A stretch of DNA of 64,000 nt from Acinetobacter sp. ANC 3813. Its GTDB lineage: Bacteria; Pseudomonadota; Gammaproteobacteria; Pseudomonadales; Moraxellaceae. A program made the translations under genes and the position numbers. Position 1 is the stretch's first letter. Each line of letters starts with the position of its first letter. Below, one piece after another: positions 53,806-64,000 of this stretch. Below the pieces are notes generated by a model, which was not told where the DNA came from, ran no database searches, and saw only the letters and a program-made list of their open reading frames with translations. The DNA lies in contig NZ_NEGK01000008.1 of the NCBI RefSeq assembly GCF_002135435.1, positions 62,001 to 126,000 on the forward strand. The letters run 5' to 3'.

Positions 53806-54594
53806 TCATGATTTAGTGATGATTTTCTTTTGCAAAATGAAATCTTTGGCCAGCTTTGAGCCATCTAAATACACAAAATAATCCAAACAGTTGAATGCTT
53901 CATCATGATAGGCCTGCTGAGACAGCTGCGCGCCCATCTTTAAATACACATCAAACAGTTTAGGTATCCGCTCATCCTGCTGAAAACTGAATTGCGGATA
54001 AGTCGGTTCATAAGCCTGCTGGGCCTGAGTCTCGCTGCGGCAGGCTTCAGGCAACTTTTTAATGTGCTGATGCGTATAGAATGCGCGCGCTTCATTCCCC
54101 TGCAAGCGGATGCTGACGCAGCCAATGATATGCTTTGCACGCATTTCCCACAGTATTTTCGGCATTAAATTCAGCCATAGCACGGACAAAGCTTTTCCAG
54201 AACGGTAGCGCGGGTGTACGCATGTCCGGCCAATTTCAACAACATTGCTCAGCGTGCTGAATTGATCCGCTATTTTAAATTCCTGCTGGCTGTAACTGCG
54301 CGCCAACTCCCGCCCCTGAAATAGTTTCAAACGTGTGTAAGCAACGATTTCATTGCTCCACTTATCACGCAGCACCGCATGCTCACAGCCAAAATCATAC
54401 AAGTCTTGGTCTAAGCCTTCTGCAAACTCAATCCCGTACTGCGCAGAAAATTGTGCAGCCCGAAAACGCTGGATTTCTTGTAAACTTTTTAAATCTTCAA
54501 TCCACTCAAATTTATAGGCTGAGCTTTTGGCATTTTTCTTTTGAGAACCTAATGTAAAGTTTTGAAGGTACTGATTTTTCAATTTATCCAGCAT
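53806..54594 (-). CDS. OlsB-like GNAT acyltransferase
   Basis: 262 residues from ATG 54594. Acetyltransf_5-type domain: FRAAQFSAQYGIEFAEGLDQ, then DLYDFGCEHAVLRD, EIGRTCVHPRYRSGKALSVL (the acyl-donor loop) and IIGCVSIRLQG. Related enzymes attach a hydroxy-fatty acid to ornithine to make lyso-ornithine lipid, or are listed as putative hemolysins. No olsA-type partner is adjacent, although a PlsC-type acyltransferase is encoded at 61275. Confidence 0.8.
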   Translation of the reverse strand: MLDKLKNQYLQNFTLGSQKKNAKSSAYKFEWIEDLKSLQEIQRFRAAQFSAQYGIEFAEGLDQDLYDFGCEHAVLRDKWSNEIVAYTRLKLFQGRELARSYSQQEFKIADQFSTLSNVVEIGRTCVHPRYRSGKALSVLWLNLMPKILWEMRAKHIIGCVSIRLQGNEARAFYTHQHIKKLPEACRSETQAQQAYEPTYPQFSFQQDERIPKLFDVYLKMGAQLSQQAYHDEAFNCLDYFVYLDGSKLAKDFILQKKIITKS

Positions 54595-54672
54595 CACAAG
54601 GCACCTAGGCGTTTTTTTCTACATTAGGCAATCCTGATGACATTTTAATGACGCGCTTTCCAACATCGACGC

Positions 54673-54703
54673 ATAAAAAAGCCTCAAAAATGAGGCTTTT
54701 TTA
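54673..54703. terminator. terminator after argB
   Basis: GCCTCA (54681-54686) pairs with TGAGGC (54691-54696) between A and T tracts. Confidence 0.88.
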
Positions 54704-54742
54704 TTATATGCGGAGGAGAAAACTGTATTTCTCCTCTGCAAT

Positions 54743-57083
<2,341 letters not shown>

Positions 57084-57740
57084 AAAGCATTCTTCTAATC
57101 ATCAATGTTGCAGATATTGATTTATTATTTCAAACAAATCATGCCGGAAATAAGTAAATTAATCCCCAACTTAATTCACTTAGTCTAACGCATTAGGCCG
57201 TATAGTTTTTATATGATTTCCGTTCACGAATCAATAAAAAACATGCGGGCGCAGATAATACAATAAAATATTCTTTCAGACAAAAAATCAGATTAAACAC
57301 AAGATTAGGCTTATAAATTATTCTTTATTTACGAAGACTTACTAAAATAATTATTTAGAATGCATTTACTCAGGTCAAATAAAAAACAAATATAATGGCA
57401 AAAATCGCTCAATATTGAGAATAAAATCACATACTTTTAAGTTAAATTTCACAAATACTTTCACATTATGTAAAAATATATTGGCGAACTCATTAATTAA
57501 ATAAGAAAACACAACATAAACTCATGTTTTATTTACAATGCTATTTTTTATAGCAATTTATACACAACCTACTCCAAACTATTTTTTAACCATGAAGCAA
57601 TAAACACCGAGCGGCAAGAACATTTAACATTAATATCGACTCAAATACTTTTGTTTTAATATACAAATAATTCAAATAAAAAAACGGATTGCAGAAAAAT
57701 CTGCAATCCGTTTTTTATATCGTTCGGCGTCAGTACTGAA
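57084..57740. other. 657-base AT-rich gap
   Basis: Between the algC start and the dut stop. Contains the dut terminator at its right end and presumably the algC promoter at its left. I see no reading frame of note, RNA gene or repeat in the middle 500 bases. Confidence 0.5.
57684..57717 (-). terminator. dut terminator
   Basis: ACGGATTGCAG (57684-57694) pairs perfectly with CTGCAATCCGT (57701-57711), with A and T tracts outside. Confidence 0.92.
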
Positions 57741-58193
57741 TCAGTTTTTGCCCGTATGGCCAAAACCGCCAGCACCGCGTTCAGTGGCTTCAAATTCATT
57801 CACAACATCAAACTGAGCTTGAATAACTGGAACCAATACATATTGCGCAAGACGCTCACCAGGTTCTAAGTTGAACGCAGTTTGGCTGCGGTTCCAAACA
57901 GAAACCATCAGCTCGCCTTGGTAATCTGAATCGATTAAGCCCACTAAGTTGCCCAGTACAATACCGTGCTTATGGCCTAGACCCGAGCGCGGTAAAATCA
58001 AGCCAGCAAAATTGACATCTTCGATGTAAATCGCCAAGCCTGTTTTTACCAAGACGGTTTGACCCGGCTCAATTACCGTCGTTTCTTCTACGCAAGCGCG
58101 CAAGTCCAAACCCGCAGAGCCAGCTGTTGCATAAGTTGGCATAGGCCATTCTGTGCCTAAACGTGCGTCGAGTACTTTTACCTGAACTTTCAT
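57741..58193 (-). CDS. dut: dUTP diphosphatase (dUTPase)
   Basis: 150-residue trimeric dUTPase that keeps uracil out of DNA. All five motifs: [39 protein letters not shown] and [12 protein letters not shown] at the flexible C-terminus. Lies 33 bases after rep on the same strand and is likely co-transcribed with it. Confidence 0.97.
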   Translation of the reverse strand: MKVQVKVLDARLGTEWPMPTYATAGSAGLDLRACVEETTVIEPGQTVLVKTGLAIYIEDVNFAGLILPRSGLGHKHGIVLGNLVGLIDSDYQGELMVSVWNRSQTAFNLEPGERLAQYVLVPVIQAQFDVVNEFEATERGAGGFGHTGKN

Positions 58194-58226
58194 TCGTTCA
58201 TTCCTGTGGATTTAATATAATGGAGA

Positions 58227-60266
58227 TTAACGCTTAATCAGCGCACGTAAATTATCTAAGTAGTGCTGTGCCTGCTGTTTCGGGTCAATATTGCCCGCCA
58301 GCTTTTTCTTGCGGCCCAGCCATTCCAGCTCGTCTTCAGGCAGCTCATCTAGGAAGCGGCTTGGTGTCTGCTGCTTCATTTGACCGCCAGCTTTGCGCTG
58401 TTCCGCCAATGTAATGGTCAACCCCTGACGCGCGCGGGTAATCCCCACATACATCAAGCGGCGTTCTTCCTCAACGGTATCCGCGGCAATCGAGTTTTTA
58501 TGCGGAAGCAGTTCTTCTTCCAGCCCAATCAGATAGACATACGGAAATTCCAAGCCTTTTGATGCATGCAGCGTCAGCAAATTCACCTTATCTGTATCTT
58601 CTTCTTCCTGCTGCTGTTCCAGCATATCCAGCAGCACCATTTTACGGATTACGCTTTCAATGTTCTTTTCATCCACATCTTCAGCGCGGTTAATCAGGCT
58701 TTGAATACTGCTGTACAGCACCTCAATATTGTCCAGCTTGGTTTTTTCCTGCGCCGGCGTAGCCGCAGTTTCTTTGACATAATCGATATAGCCCGCTTCC
58801 AGCATCATCTGGCGGATGATCGGCACAGGCTCATCATCATCCAGCAAATTGCGGGTAAAACGGTCAATAAAGTCGGAAAATTCTGCTAACTGCGTGGTGG
58901 CTTTTTTAGGAATAACCATAGTCAGGCGCTGATCACCCGCAGCCGCCAGCAGCGACAAACGCTGCTCCTGAGCAAAAAGCCCCAGTTTTTCCAGCGTCAC
59001 GGGGCCAATCGCGCGTTTAGGCGTATTGATAATGCGTAAGAACGCGCTATCGTCTTCCGGGTTAATAATCAGACGCAGATAGCTCATTAAATCTTTAATT
59101 TCAGAGCGGGCGAAGAACGACTGACCGCCTGACAATTTATACGGAATCTGCATTTGACGCAGCTGAGTTTCCAAAATGCGCGCCTGAAAATTGCCTCGGT
59201 ACAAAATGGCGTAATCTTTCCAGTTTTTGCCATTCATCAGCTTATGCGTAATTAAATCTTTAACAACGCGTTCCGCTTCATCGTCATCATTGCGGCAGGT
59301 AATCACGCGGATCACTTCACCATGGCCTTTATCTGACCACAATTTTTTATCGAAAATATGCGGGTTGTTGCCAATCACGGTATTGGCCGCTTTTAGAATT
59401 CGGCTGGTCGAACGGTAGTTCTGCTCGAGTTTAACGACTTTCAGGTTGCGGAAATCGTCCTGCAGCAGCGCCATATTTTCAGGTTTTGCGCCGCGCCATG
59501 CATAAATCGACTGGTCATCATCGCCTACCGCAGTAAACTGCCCCATGACCCCAACCAGCAGTTTCACTAAAATATACTGTGCCGTATTGGTGTCTTGATA
59601 TTCATCGACCAGCAGGTAGCGGGTGCGGTTCTGCCAGCGGTCACGCACTTCTGCATTTTGCTGCAGCAGCATGGTCGGCATCACAATCAGATCATCAAAG
59701 TCGACTGCATTATAAGCGCGCAGGTTGCGCTCATAGAGCTGATACAAATGCGCCATTTGCACATCTTCTGCGGTTTCGCAGGTCGTATGCGCCTGTTCAG
59801 GCGGAATCAGGTCATTTTTCCAATCCGAAATCATCTTCATGGCTTTGGCGATTAATTCTTTGCTTTCTGCGCCGGACATGTTGTCGCGGTGCATTAAGTC
59901 CATCAAAATGCGTTTGCAGTCGTCAGCATCTAAAATAGAAAAGTTGGGTTTCAGCGGTGTATTTTTTAATTCTATCCGTAGCATATTCAGGCCAAAGGTA
60001 TGGAAGGTCGAAACCGACAGCCCTTTGGATTCATCGCGCGACAGCAGTTTAGTCACACGCTCTTTCATTTCACGGGCAGCTTTATTGGTAAAAGTCATTG
60101 CTGTAATGCGGTGCGCTGGAATACCGCAGTGTTTTACCAAATAGGCAATTTTTTGGGTAATCACCGATGTTTTGCCTGAACCCGCGCCAGCAAGCACTAA
60201 CAAGGGTCCTTGAGTGTATTTCATGGCTTCAAGTTGCTTGTCATTTAAGTGACTGCCGAGTGACAT
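58227..60266 (-). CDS. rep: ATP-dependent DNA helicase Rep
   Basis: 679-residue superfamily 1A 3'-5' helicase that helps restart stalled forks. Walker A LAGAGSGKTSVIT (about 25-37), AMTFTNKAAREMKERV (Ia), VDEYQDTN (II), VGDDDQSIYAWRGA (III), LEQNYRS (IV), NLLTLHASKGLEFPYV (V) and VGITRARQGL (VI). The start is ATG 60266 (AAGGAAAAGAT upstream). dut follows. Confidence 0.95.
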   Translation of the reverse strand: MSLGSHLNDKQLEAMKYTQGPLLVLAGAGSGKTSVITQKIAYLVKHCGIPAHRITAMTFTNKAAREMKERVTKLLSRDESKGLSVSTFHTFGLNMLRIELKNTPLKPNFSILDADDCKRILMDLMHRDNMSGAESKELIAKAMKMISDWKNDLIPPEQAHTTCETAEDVQMAHLYQLYERNLRAYNAVDFDDLIVMPTMLLQQNAEVRDRWQNRTRYLLVDEYQDTNTAQYILVKLLVGVMGQFTAVGDDDQSIYAWRGAKPENMALLQDDFRNLKVVKLEQNYRSTSRILKAANTVIGNNPHIFDKKLWSDKGHGEVIRVITCRNDDDEAERVVKDLITHKLMNGKNWKDYAILYRGNFQARILETQLRQMQIPYKLSGGQSFFARSEIKDLMSYLRLIINPEDDSAFLRIINTPKRAIGPVTLEKLGLFAQEQRLSLLAAAGDQRLTMVIPKKATTQLAEFSDFIDRFTRNLLDDDEPVPIIRQMMLEAGYIDYVKETAATPAQEKTKLDNIEVLYSSIQSLINRAEDVDEKNIESVIRKMVLLDMLEQQQEEEDTDKVNLLTLHASKGLEFPYVYLIGLEEELLPHKNSIAADTVEEERRLMYVGITRARQGLTITLAEQRKAGGQMKQQTPSRFLDELPEDELEWLGRKKKLAGNIDPKQQAQHYLDNLRALIKR

Positions 60267-60348
60267 ATCTTTTCCTTTTCCTGATTCGGTCTCGATTATA
60301 GTCATCTCTGCGTGACTTTCATAATCTAAAAGCTGATTTTCCGTTCAT

Positions 60349-60374
60349 AAAAAAAACCACCCGAAGGTGGCCTT
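60349..60374 (-). terminator. terminator of the OmpA-like lipoprotein gene
   Basis: CCACC (60357-60361) pairs with GGTGG (60366-60370) around a CGAA loop (UUCG on the transcript), then eight T's on the minus strand. Confidence 0.85.
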
Positions 60375-60393
60375 TTCTGTTTAGAACTAAAAA

Positions 60394-61026
60394 TTATTTA
60401 GTTTCGTAAACTGTGATTTCTACACGGCGGTTTTGTTCACGGCCTGCAGCTGTTGAGTTGTCAGCTACTGGAGAAGTTGAACCGTAGCCTTTAGCAGTAA
60501 TGCGAGATGCAGAAATGCCTTGAGAAGCTAAGTAGTTTTTCACAGAGTTTGCGCGGTTAGAAGACAATGGATTGTTGATCGCGTCAGTACCTGTGTTGTC
60601 AGTATGACCGTGTACAACAATTGCCAGTTTGTTCGCAGTACCGTCTTCACGCAATACTTTAGATACGTCATTCAGTGCAGATTGGAACTGAGGCTGAATG
60701 GTGTATGAATTTGTCGCAAAAGTTACAGAAGGCATAACAAGGTTGATTGAACCGTCAGAGTTACGGTCTACATCTACGCCTGTACCAGCCAATTCTTCAC
60801 GTAAGCGTTTTTCTTTCTTATCAAGAAGAAGGCCAGCACCGCCGCCCACAACTGCGCCAATTGCAGCCGCTTGGCCCATTTTATCTTTGTCAGCATTTGA
60901 ATAAGCAAGACCAGCGCCTAACAATGCACCTAGGCCAGTACCAATCGCAGCTTTGTCATATTCCATATTTTGACAGCCTGAAAGTGCCAGAGCCCCAACT
61001 ACTGCAGAAATTACTAGTGCACGCAT
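60394..61026 (-). CDS. OmpA-family peptidoglycan-binding lipoprotein (YiaD-like)
   Basis: 210 residues from ATG 61026 (AAGGAGGCATGCG upstream). Lipoprotein signal with lipobox LALSGC, a glycine-zipper segment (GTGLGALLGAGLAYS and GAVVGGGAGLLLDKK), then an OmpA C-terminal domain with VVHGHTDNTGTDAINNPLSS and NRANSVKNYL, which binds diaminopimelate in peptidoglycan. It probably ties the outer membrane to the wall. A UUCG-type terminator follows. Confidence 0.92.
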   Translation of the reverse strand: MRALVISAVVGALALSGCQNMEYDKAAIGTGLGALLGAGLAYSNADKDKMGQAAAIGAVVGGGAGLLLDKKEKRLREELAGTGVDVDRNSDGSINLVMPSVTFATNSYTIQPQFQSALNDVSKVLREDGTANKLAIVVHGHTDNTGTDAINNPLSSNRANSVKNYLASQGISASRITAKGYGSTSPVADNSTAAGREQNRRVEITVYETK

Positions 61027-61274
61027 CGCATGCCTCCTTGGTTGTGTTTTGTTTATATGAACGAAATGATGAATGAAAACAAATGGCTGAACCATTGATT
61101 TTTTGTTAATAATAATCTGTTTAGTTACATTTTGTAATGTTTGATTGTGAAAAAAAACGTTAACTTCATCACAATTTCTTCATAGTTAGATTGCAGGCCT
61201 TTGCTATTTCGCAAACTGCAGCTATATTTGATAGATTCGGCAAAATAAAGAAGATTTGATCCTAGGGAATTTTT

Positions 61275-62198
61275 ATGCCATCTCAAAGAAATAAGCAACC
61301 AATCTTAAAAAAAATCACACGCGGTCTGACGGTCAGTTCAGTTATTACGGGCAGCACTTTTTTTCATGGCCCGCCTATTTTAGCTTTAGGCTTAACTAAA
61401 TTACTAAAAAAATCCAGCAAAGTCGATGAAACCAACATCAAGATTACAAATAGCTGGCTTACTGTCAACAACTGGCTGATTGATCATGTTCTGTCCAATA
61501 CAAAATGGGACATCACGGTAGATGAACAGCTGAATTTAAATATGCAGGGCCGCTATTTAATGACCTGCAACCATCAAAGCTGGGTAGATACTACAGTCAA
61601 TCAGTATTTTGGCCTCACCCGCATGCCTTTAACCCGTTTTTTTACAAAATGGGAACTTATTTTTATTCCATTTGTCGGCCAAGCCTTTAAAATTCTCGGC
61701 TTCCCGATGATGAAGCGTCATAGCAAAGAGCAAATTGCCAAAAATCCTGAGCTGAAATACCGTGATATAGAGGAAGCGCGCAATTCTTGCGAACAGCTGC
61801 TGAGCCAGCCTTTTACCTTGCTCAACTATTTGGAGGGCACACGCTGCACGCCAGAAAAGCAGGCACAGCAGCAATCACCGTACAAAAATCTGCTGAAGCC
61901 TAAAGCAGGCGGTTTGGCGCTGGCGCTGAATATTTTGGGCGATAAAATTGATGCCTTGGTCGATATGACAATTGTCTATCCTGACGGCATTCCAGGTTAC
62001 GGTGAATTCTGGCTCGGAGAAGTCCCGCGTATTGCGGTCAATTTACGCAAGATTGATATTCCGGCGTGGGTGCTTGAAGGCAATTATGAAGATGACGCTG
62101 AGTTTCGGGAAAAATTTCAGCACTGGGTTGACCAGTTATGGAAAGAAAAAGATCAATTGATTAGCCAGATGAAAGCGCAATACACTGTCAAATCATAA
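61275..62198 (+). CDS. PlsC-type acyltransferase (YihG-like)
   Basis: 307 residues of the lysophospholipid acyltransferase family. The HX4D motif is in TCNHQSWVDTT (about 100), then TKWELIFIPFVGQAF and LNYLEGTRCTPEKQ (EGTR motif). A hydrophobic N-terminal segment ties it to the inner membrane. It would add an acyl chain to a lysophospholipid, or complete ornithine lipid with the OlsB-like enzyme; the acceptor is not shown by sequence. Confidence 0.9.
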   Translation: MPSQRNKQPILKKITRGLTVSSVITGSTFFHGPPILALGLTKLLKKSSKVDETNIKITNSWLTVNNWLIDHVLSNTKWDITVDEQLNLNMQGRYLMTCNHQSWVDTTVNQYFGLTRMPLTRFFTKWELIFIPFVGQAFKILGFPMMKRHSKEQIAKNPELKYRDIEEARNSCEQLLSQPFTLLNYLEGTRCTPEKQAQQQSPYKNLLKPKAGGLALALNILGDKIDALVDMTIVYPDGIPGYGEFWLGEVPRIAVNLRKIDIPAWVLEGNYEDDAEFREKFQHWVDQLWKEKDQLISQMKAQYTVKS

Positions 62199-62228
62199 GC
62201 TCAACCCCATTAGGAAAAGTGAACGCAT

Positions 62229-63287
62229 ATGCCGCAAAACGACAGCGTTAAAAAGTCTAAATACCATCACTTAGACCCGAGCAGCCTATATTTCAAGCTG
62301 TTTTTGGCCTATGACATTTTCATGGTCTTTATCATCATTTTTAACCTGTTCTGCTTAGGCATGAACCTTTTCCTGATGAGCAATATCGGGGAGTGGTTCT
62401 TAAACAGTATTCACTTAGGCAATGTACTCAGCTTTTACCGTGAGTACTTGCACCCTTGGGTCATTACCACTGAAGCGTGGTTCATTATCTTTTTAATTGC
62501 GGAATTAAGCATTCGCTGGATCATTGCCATTGTGCAAAAGCACCACCAGCGCTGGTTCTTCTTCCCGTTTATTCACTGGTATGAAATCGTCGCTATTATT
62601 CCTTATTTACGTTTTTTACGTTTATTTCGCGCCGGCATTATCGCCTACCGCCTCTATGAAATGGGCTATCAGATCTTCCCAAAATCTTGGCAAAATAAAG
62701 CGCTATTTTATTACCGTGTGGTAATGGAAGAACTTTCTGACCGTGTTGTAATCACTGTTTTAGATGGTTTAAAGCATGAGCTGAATACCAGCACTACCCA
62801 TAAAGATTTAATCAGCAACGTAATCCAGCACCACCGTGAACTGTTTTCTCAAGTGCTGGCAGAAGTGCTGCAGGAAAATTTAAGTAAAGAACTGAAAGCT
62901 GAGCGTGAACGGATTGCGGCCAGTGTCGGACAGATTGTCAATCAAGCGATTGAAGATACGCCTGAATTGACACAGCTGCTGCGTCTTATTCCGCTGGTTG
63001 GTGGACGTATCGAACAGCAGATTCAGAGCATCGGTCAGCGCCTTGGAGAAAATATTACTCATGGGCTGATTGATCCGCTCGCCTATCCTGCAGCGTCCAC
63101 ACACAAAAATCCAAACTTATATGCTGATATTGCACAGCGGATCAGCCGAATTGAAATTGAAAAAAATGAAAAATTGGATGAACTTGTCCGCTCTGCAGTA
63201 TTTGAAAGTTTAGATGCAGTACGTAAGCAAGTGAAGGTCAAACAGTGGCAGCAAATTTTGCAGGAACAGAATCAAGACAAAGAATAA
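62229..63287 (+). CDS. membrane protein resembling a voltage-sensor domain with cytosolic coiled coil
   Basis: 352 residues. Four hydrophobic segments lie in the first 150 (about 25-50, 55-75, 80-105, 118-140); the last, HWYEIVAIIPYLRFLRLFRA, has Arg every third position and ends in RLYEMG, like S3-S4 of ion channels. No pore or selectivity filter follows. Instead there is a soluble helical region of about 200 residues with heptads. The function is unknown. AGGAAAAG precedes the ATG, and it directly follows the acyltransferase. Confidence 0.65.
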   Translation: MPQNDSVKKSKYHHLDPSSLYFKLFLAYDIFMVFIIIFNLFCLGMNLFLMSNIGEWFLNSIHLGNVLSFYREYLHPWVITTEAWFIIFLIAELSIRWIIAIVQKHHQRWFFFPFIHWYEIVAIIPYLRFLRLFRAGIIAYRLYEMGYQIFPKSWQNKALFYYRVVMEELSDRVVITVLDGLKHELNTSTTHKDLISNVIQHHRELFSQVLAEVLQENLSKELKAERERIAASVGQIVNQAIEDTPELTQLLRLIPLVGGRIEQQIQSIGQRLGENITHGLIDPLAYPAASTHKNPNLYADIAQRISRIEIEKNEKLDELVRSAVFESLDAVRKQVKVKQWQQILQEQNQDKE

Positions 63288-63409
63288 GCAGCAGAGCAAA
63301 ATAATTGCTGTTCGCGCTAGAGAATTGAGTCAATTTGTTCTAGCATTTGCTCTATTTACCAAACCGCTTCGGCATAAAACAAACAGCACAGAAGTACGAA
63401 GGAATAATT

Positions 63410-64000
63410 ATGGCTGATATACGGATAAAAGGCAGAATGGTCAATGCGATTCGCATTAGCCTCGATACGAATGATCATGATGCTATCCGCCAGCAACTCA
63501 CCCCTATGCTTCAAAAAGCTTTCCCGGCTGGCACACTGGCAGTCATTGAAAGCAGTGTAGATCAGGAGCTGATTGAACTGATTCAGCTTTTAAGTAGCTT
63601 AGACCTGCAGCCCATGGCTGTCACTGAAGGGCTGCTTGCAGCTCAAGCGCGTTCAATTCAATTCCCCGTTGTGCCTGCAGACCGTCAATTGCAGCAAGTG
63701 AAAGCAACCAAAGAACTGGCTGCTGTAGAAGCGGCGGCACCAGTTACAGCTGAAACTCAAACTGCAGCAGAACAGCCAGCGGCTGAGGCGCCTGCAGCGC
63801 AGCATTTGACGTCTTACCATAATGAAATTTTGCGTACAGGCCAATGTCTTGTGCAAAACAATGGGGACATTATCAGCACAGCGGGCATTAACAGCGGTTC
63901 AGAAGTGATTGCATCAGGAAATATACATATTTACGGCATTGCCCGTGGTAGAGTCATTGCCGGCGCTGGAGGCAATACCGCAGCGCGTATTTTCTGCCAC
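63410..64000 (+). CDS. minC: septum site-determining protein MinC, N-terminal part (cut by window edge)
   Basis: The first 197 codons of MinC, the inhibitor of FtsZ ring formation away from midcell. It starts [20 protein letters not shown], with an Ala/Gln-rich linker ([18 protein letters not shown]) and the start of the C-terminal beta-helix ([20 protein letters not shown]). AAGGAATAATT precedes ATG 63410. minD and minE should follow beyond the edge. Confidence 0.95.
   Translation, partial: MADIRIKGRMVNAIRISLDTNDHDAIRQQLTPMLQKAFPAGTLAVIESSVDQELIELIQLLSSLDLQPMAVTEGLLAAQARSIQFPVVPADRQLQQVKATKELAAVEAAAPVTAETQTAAEQPAAEAPAAQHLTSYHNEILRTGQCLVQNNGDIISTAGINSGSEVIASGNIHIYGIARGRVIAGAGGNTAARIFCH

Overview
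The window looks like an Acinetobacter chromosome (Moraxellaceae). It is AT-rich, and it carries the gene neighbourhoods rep-dut-algC-argB and pilT-pilU-fur-bamE-rnfH, an ABZJ_00895-type membrane protein, the EmrAB pump and a tmRNA whose tag reads ANDESYALAA. No species can be fixed from sequence reading alone.

Left end (1-9.2 kb): the lldPRD L-lactate operon (lldD cut by the window edge) has two LldR-type operators 103 bp apart upstream of lldP. A decayed LysR fragment follows. Next is a probable uptake-and-oxidation cluster for an unknown substrate: a LuxR-type regulator, two APC permeases, a TorF-like outer-membrane protein and a PhyH-type Fe(II)/2-oxoglutarate dioxygenase. Twin palindromes sit between the dioxygenase and the second permease.

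Defence block (9.4-16.6 kb): a type IC restriction-modification operon in the order hsdM-hsdS-prrC-hsdR, the same layout as the E. coli prr locus. PrrC keeps the whole anticodon-nuclease triad (R320, E324, H356). HsdS has three TAEL spacer repeats. hsdM carries an in-frame amber codon at codon 28 where relatives have Trp, so the modification subunit looks broken or remodelled.

Mobile element (about 17-29.9 kb, possibly starting near 9.35 kb and so including the defence block): AlpA-like regulator, a frameshifted metal-binding protein, YqaJ exonuclease, DUF932 protein, small secreted proteins, two related Gp2/YagK-like proteins (one with an intact HUH-like motif, one degenerate), a double winged-helix protein, a ribbon-helix-helix/coiled-coil protein with its own operator cluster, and a P4-type integrase beside ssrA. 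There are no capsid, terminase or conjugation genes, which suggests a small integrative, possibly rolling-circle-replicating element. I could not find the far attachment site.

Core chromosome (29.9-64 kb): ssrA, glpK, emrAB, a thioesterase, hemB, thiO, a TIGR01777 epimerase, a diguanylate cyclase, a VOC protein, sbcDC, yggS, pilTU, fur, bamE, rnfH, a shortened NSS-like transporter, bacteriohemerythrin, a class II amidotransferase, an OlsB-like acyltransferase, argB, algC, dut, rep, an OmpA-type lipoprotein, a PlsC-type acyltransferase, a voltage-sensor-like membrane protein and the start of minC. One gene-free stretch (39.4-39.6 kb) looks like an undescribed small RNA with two mutually exclusive stems and a strong terminator.
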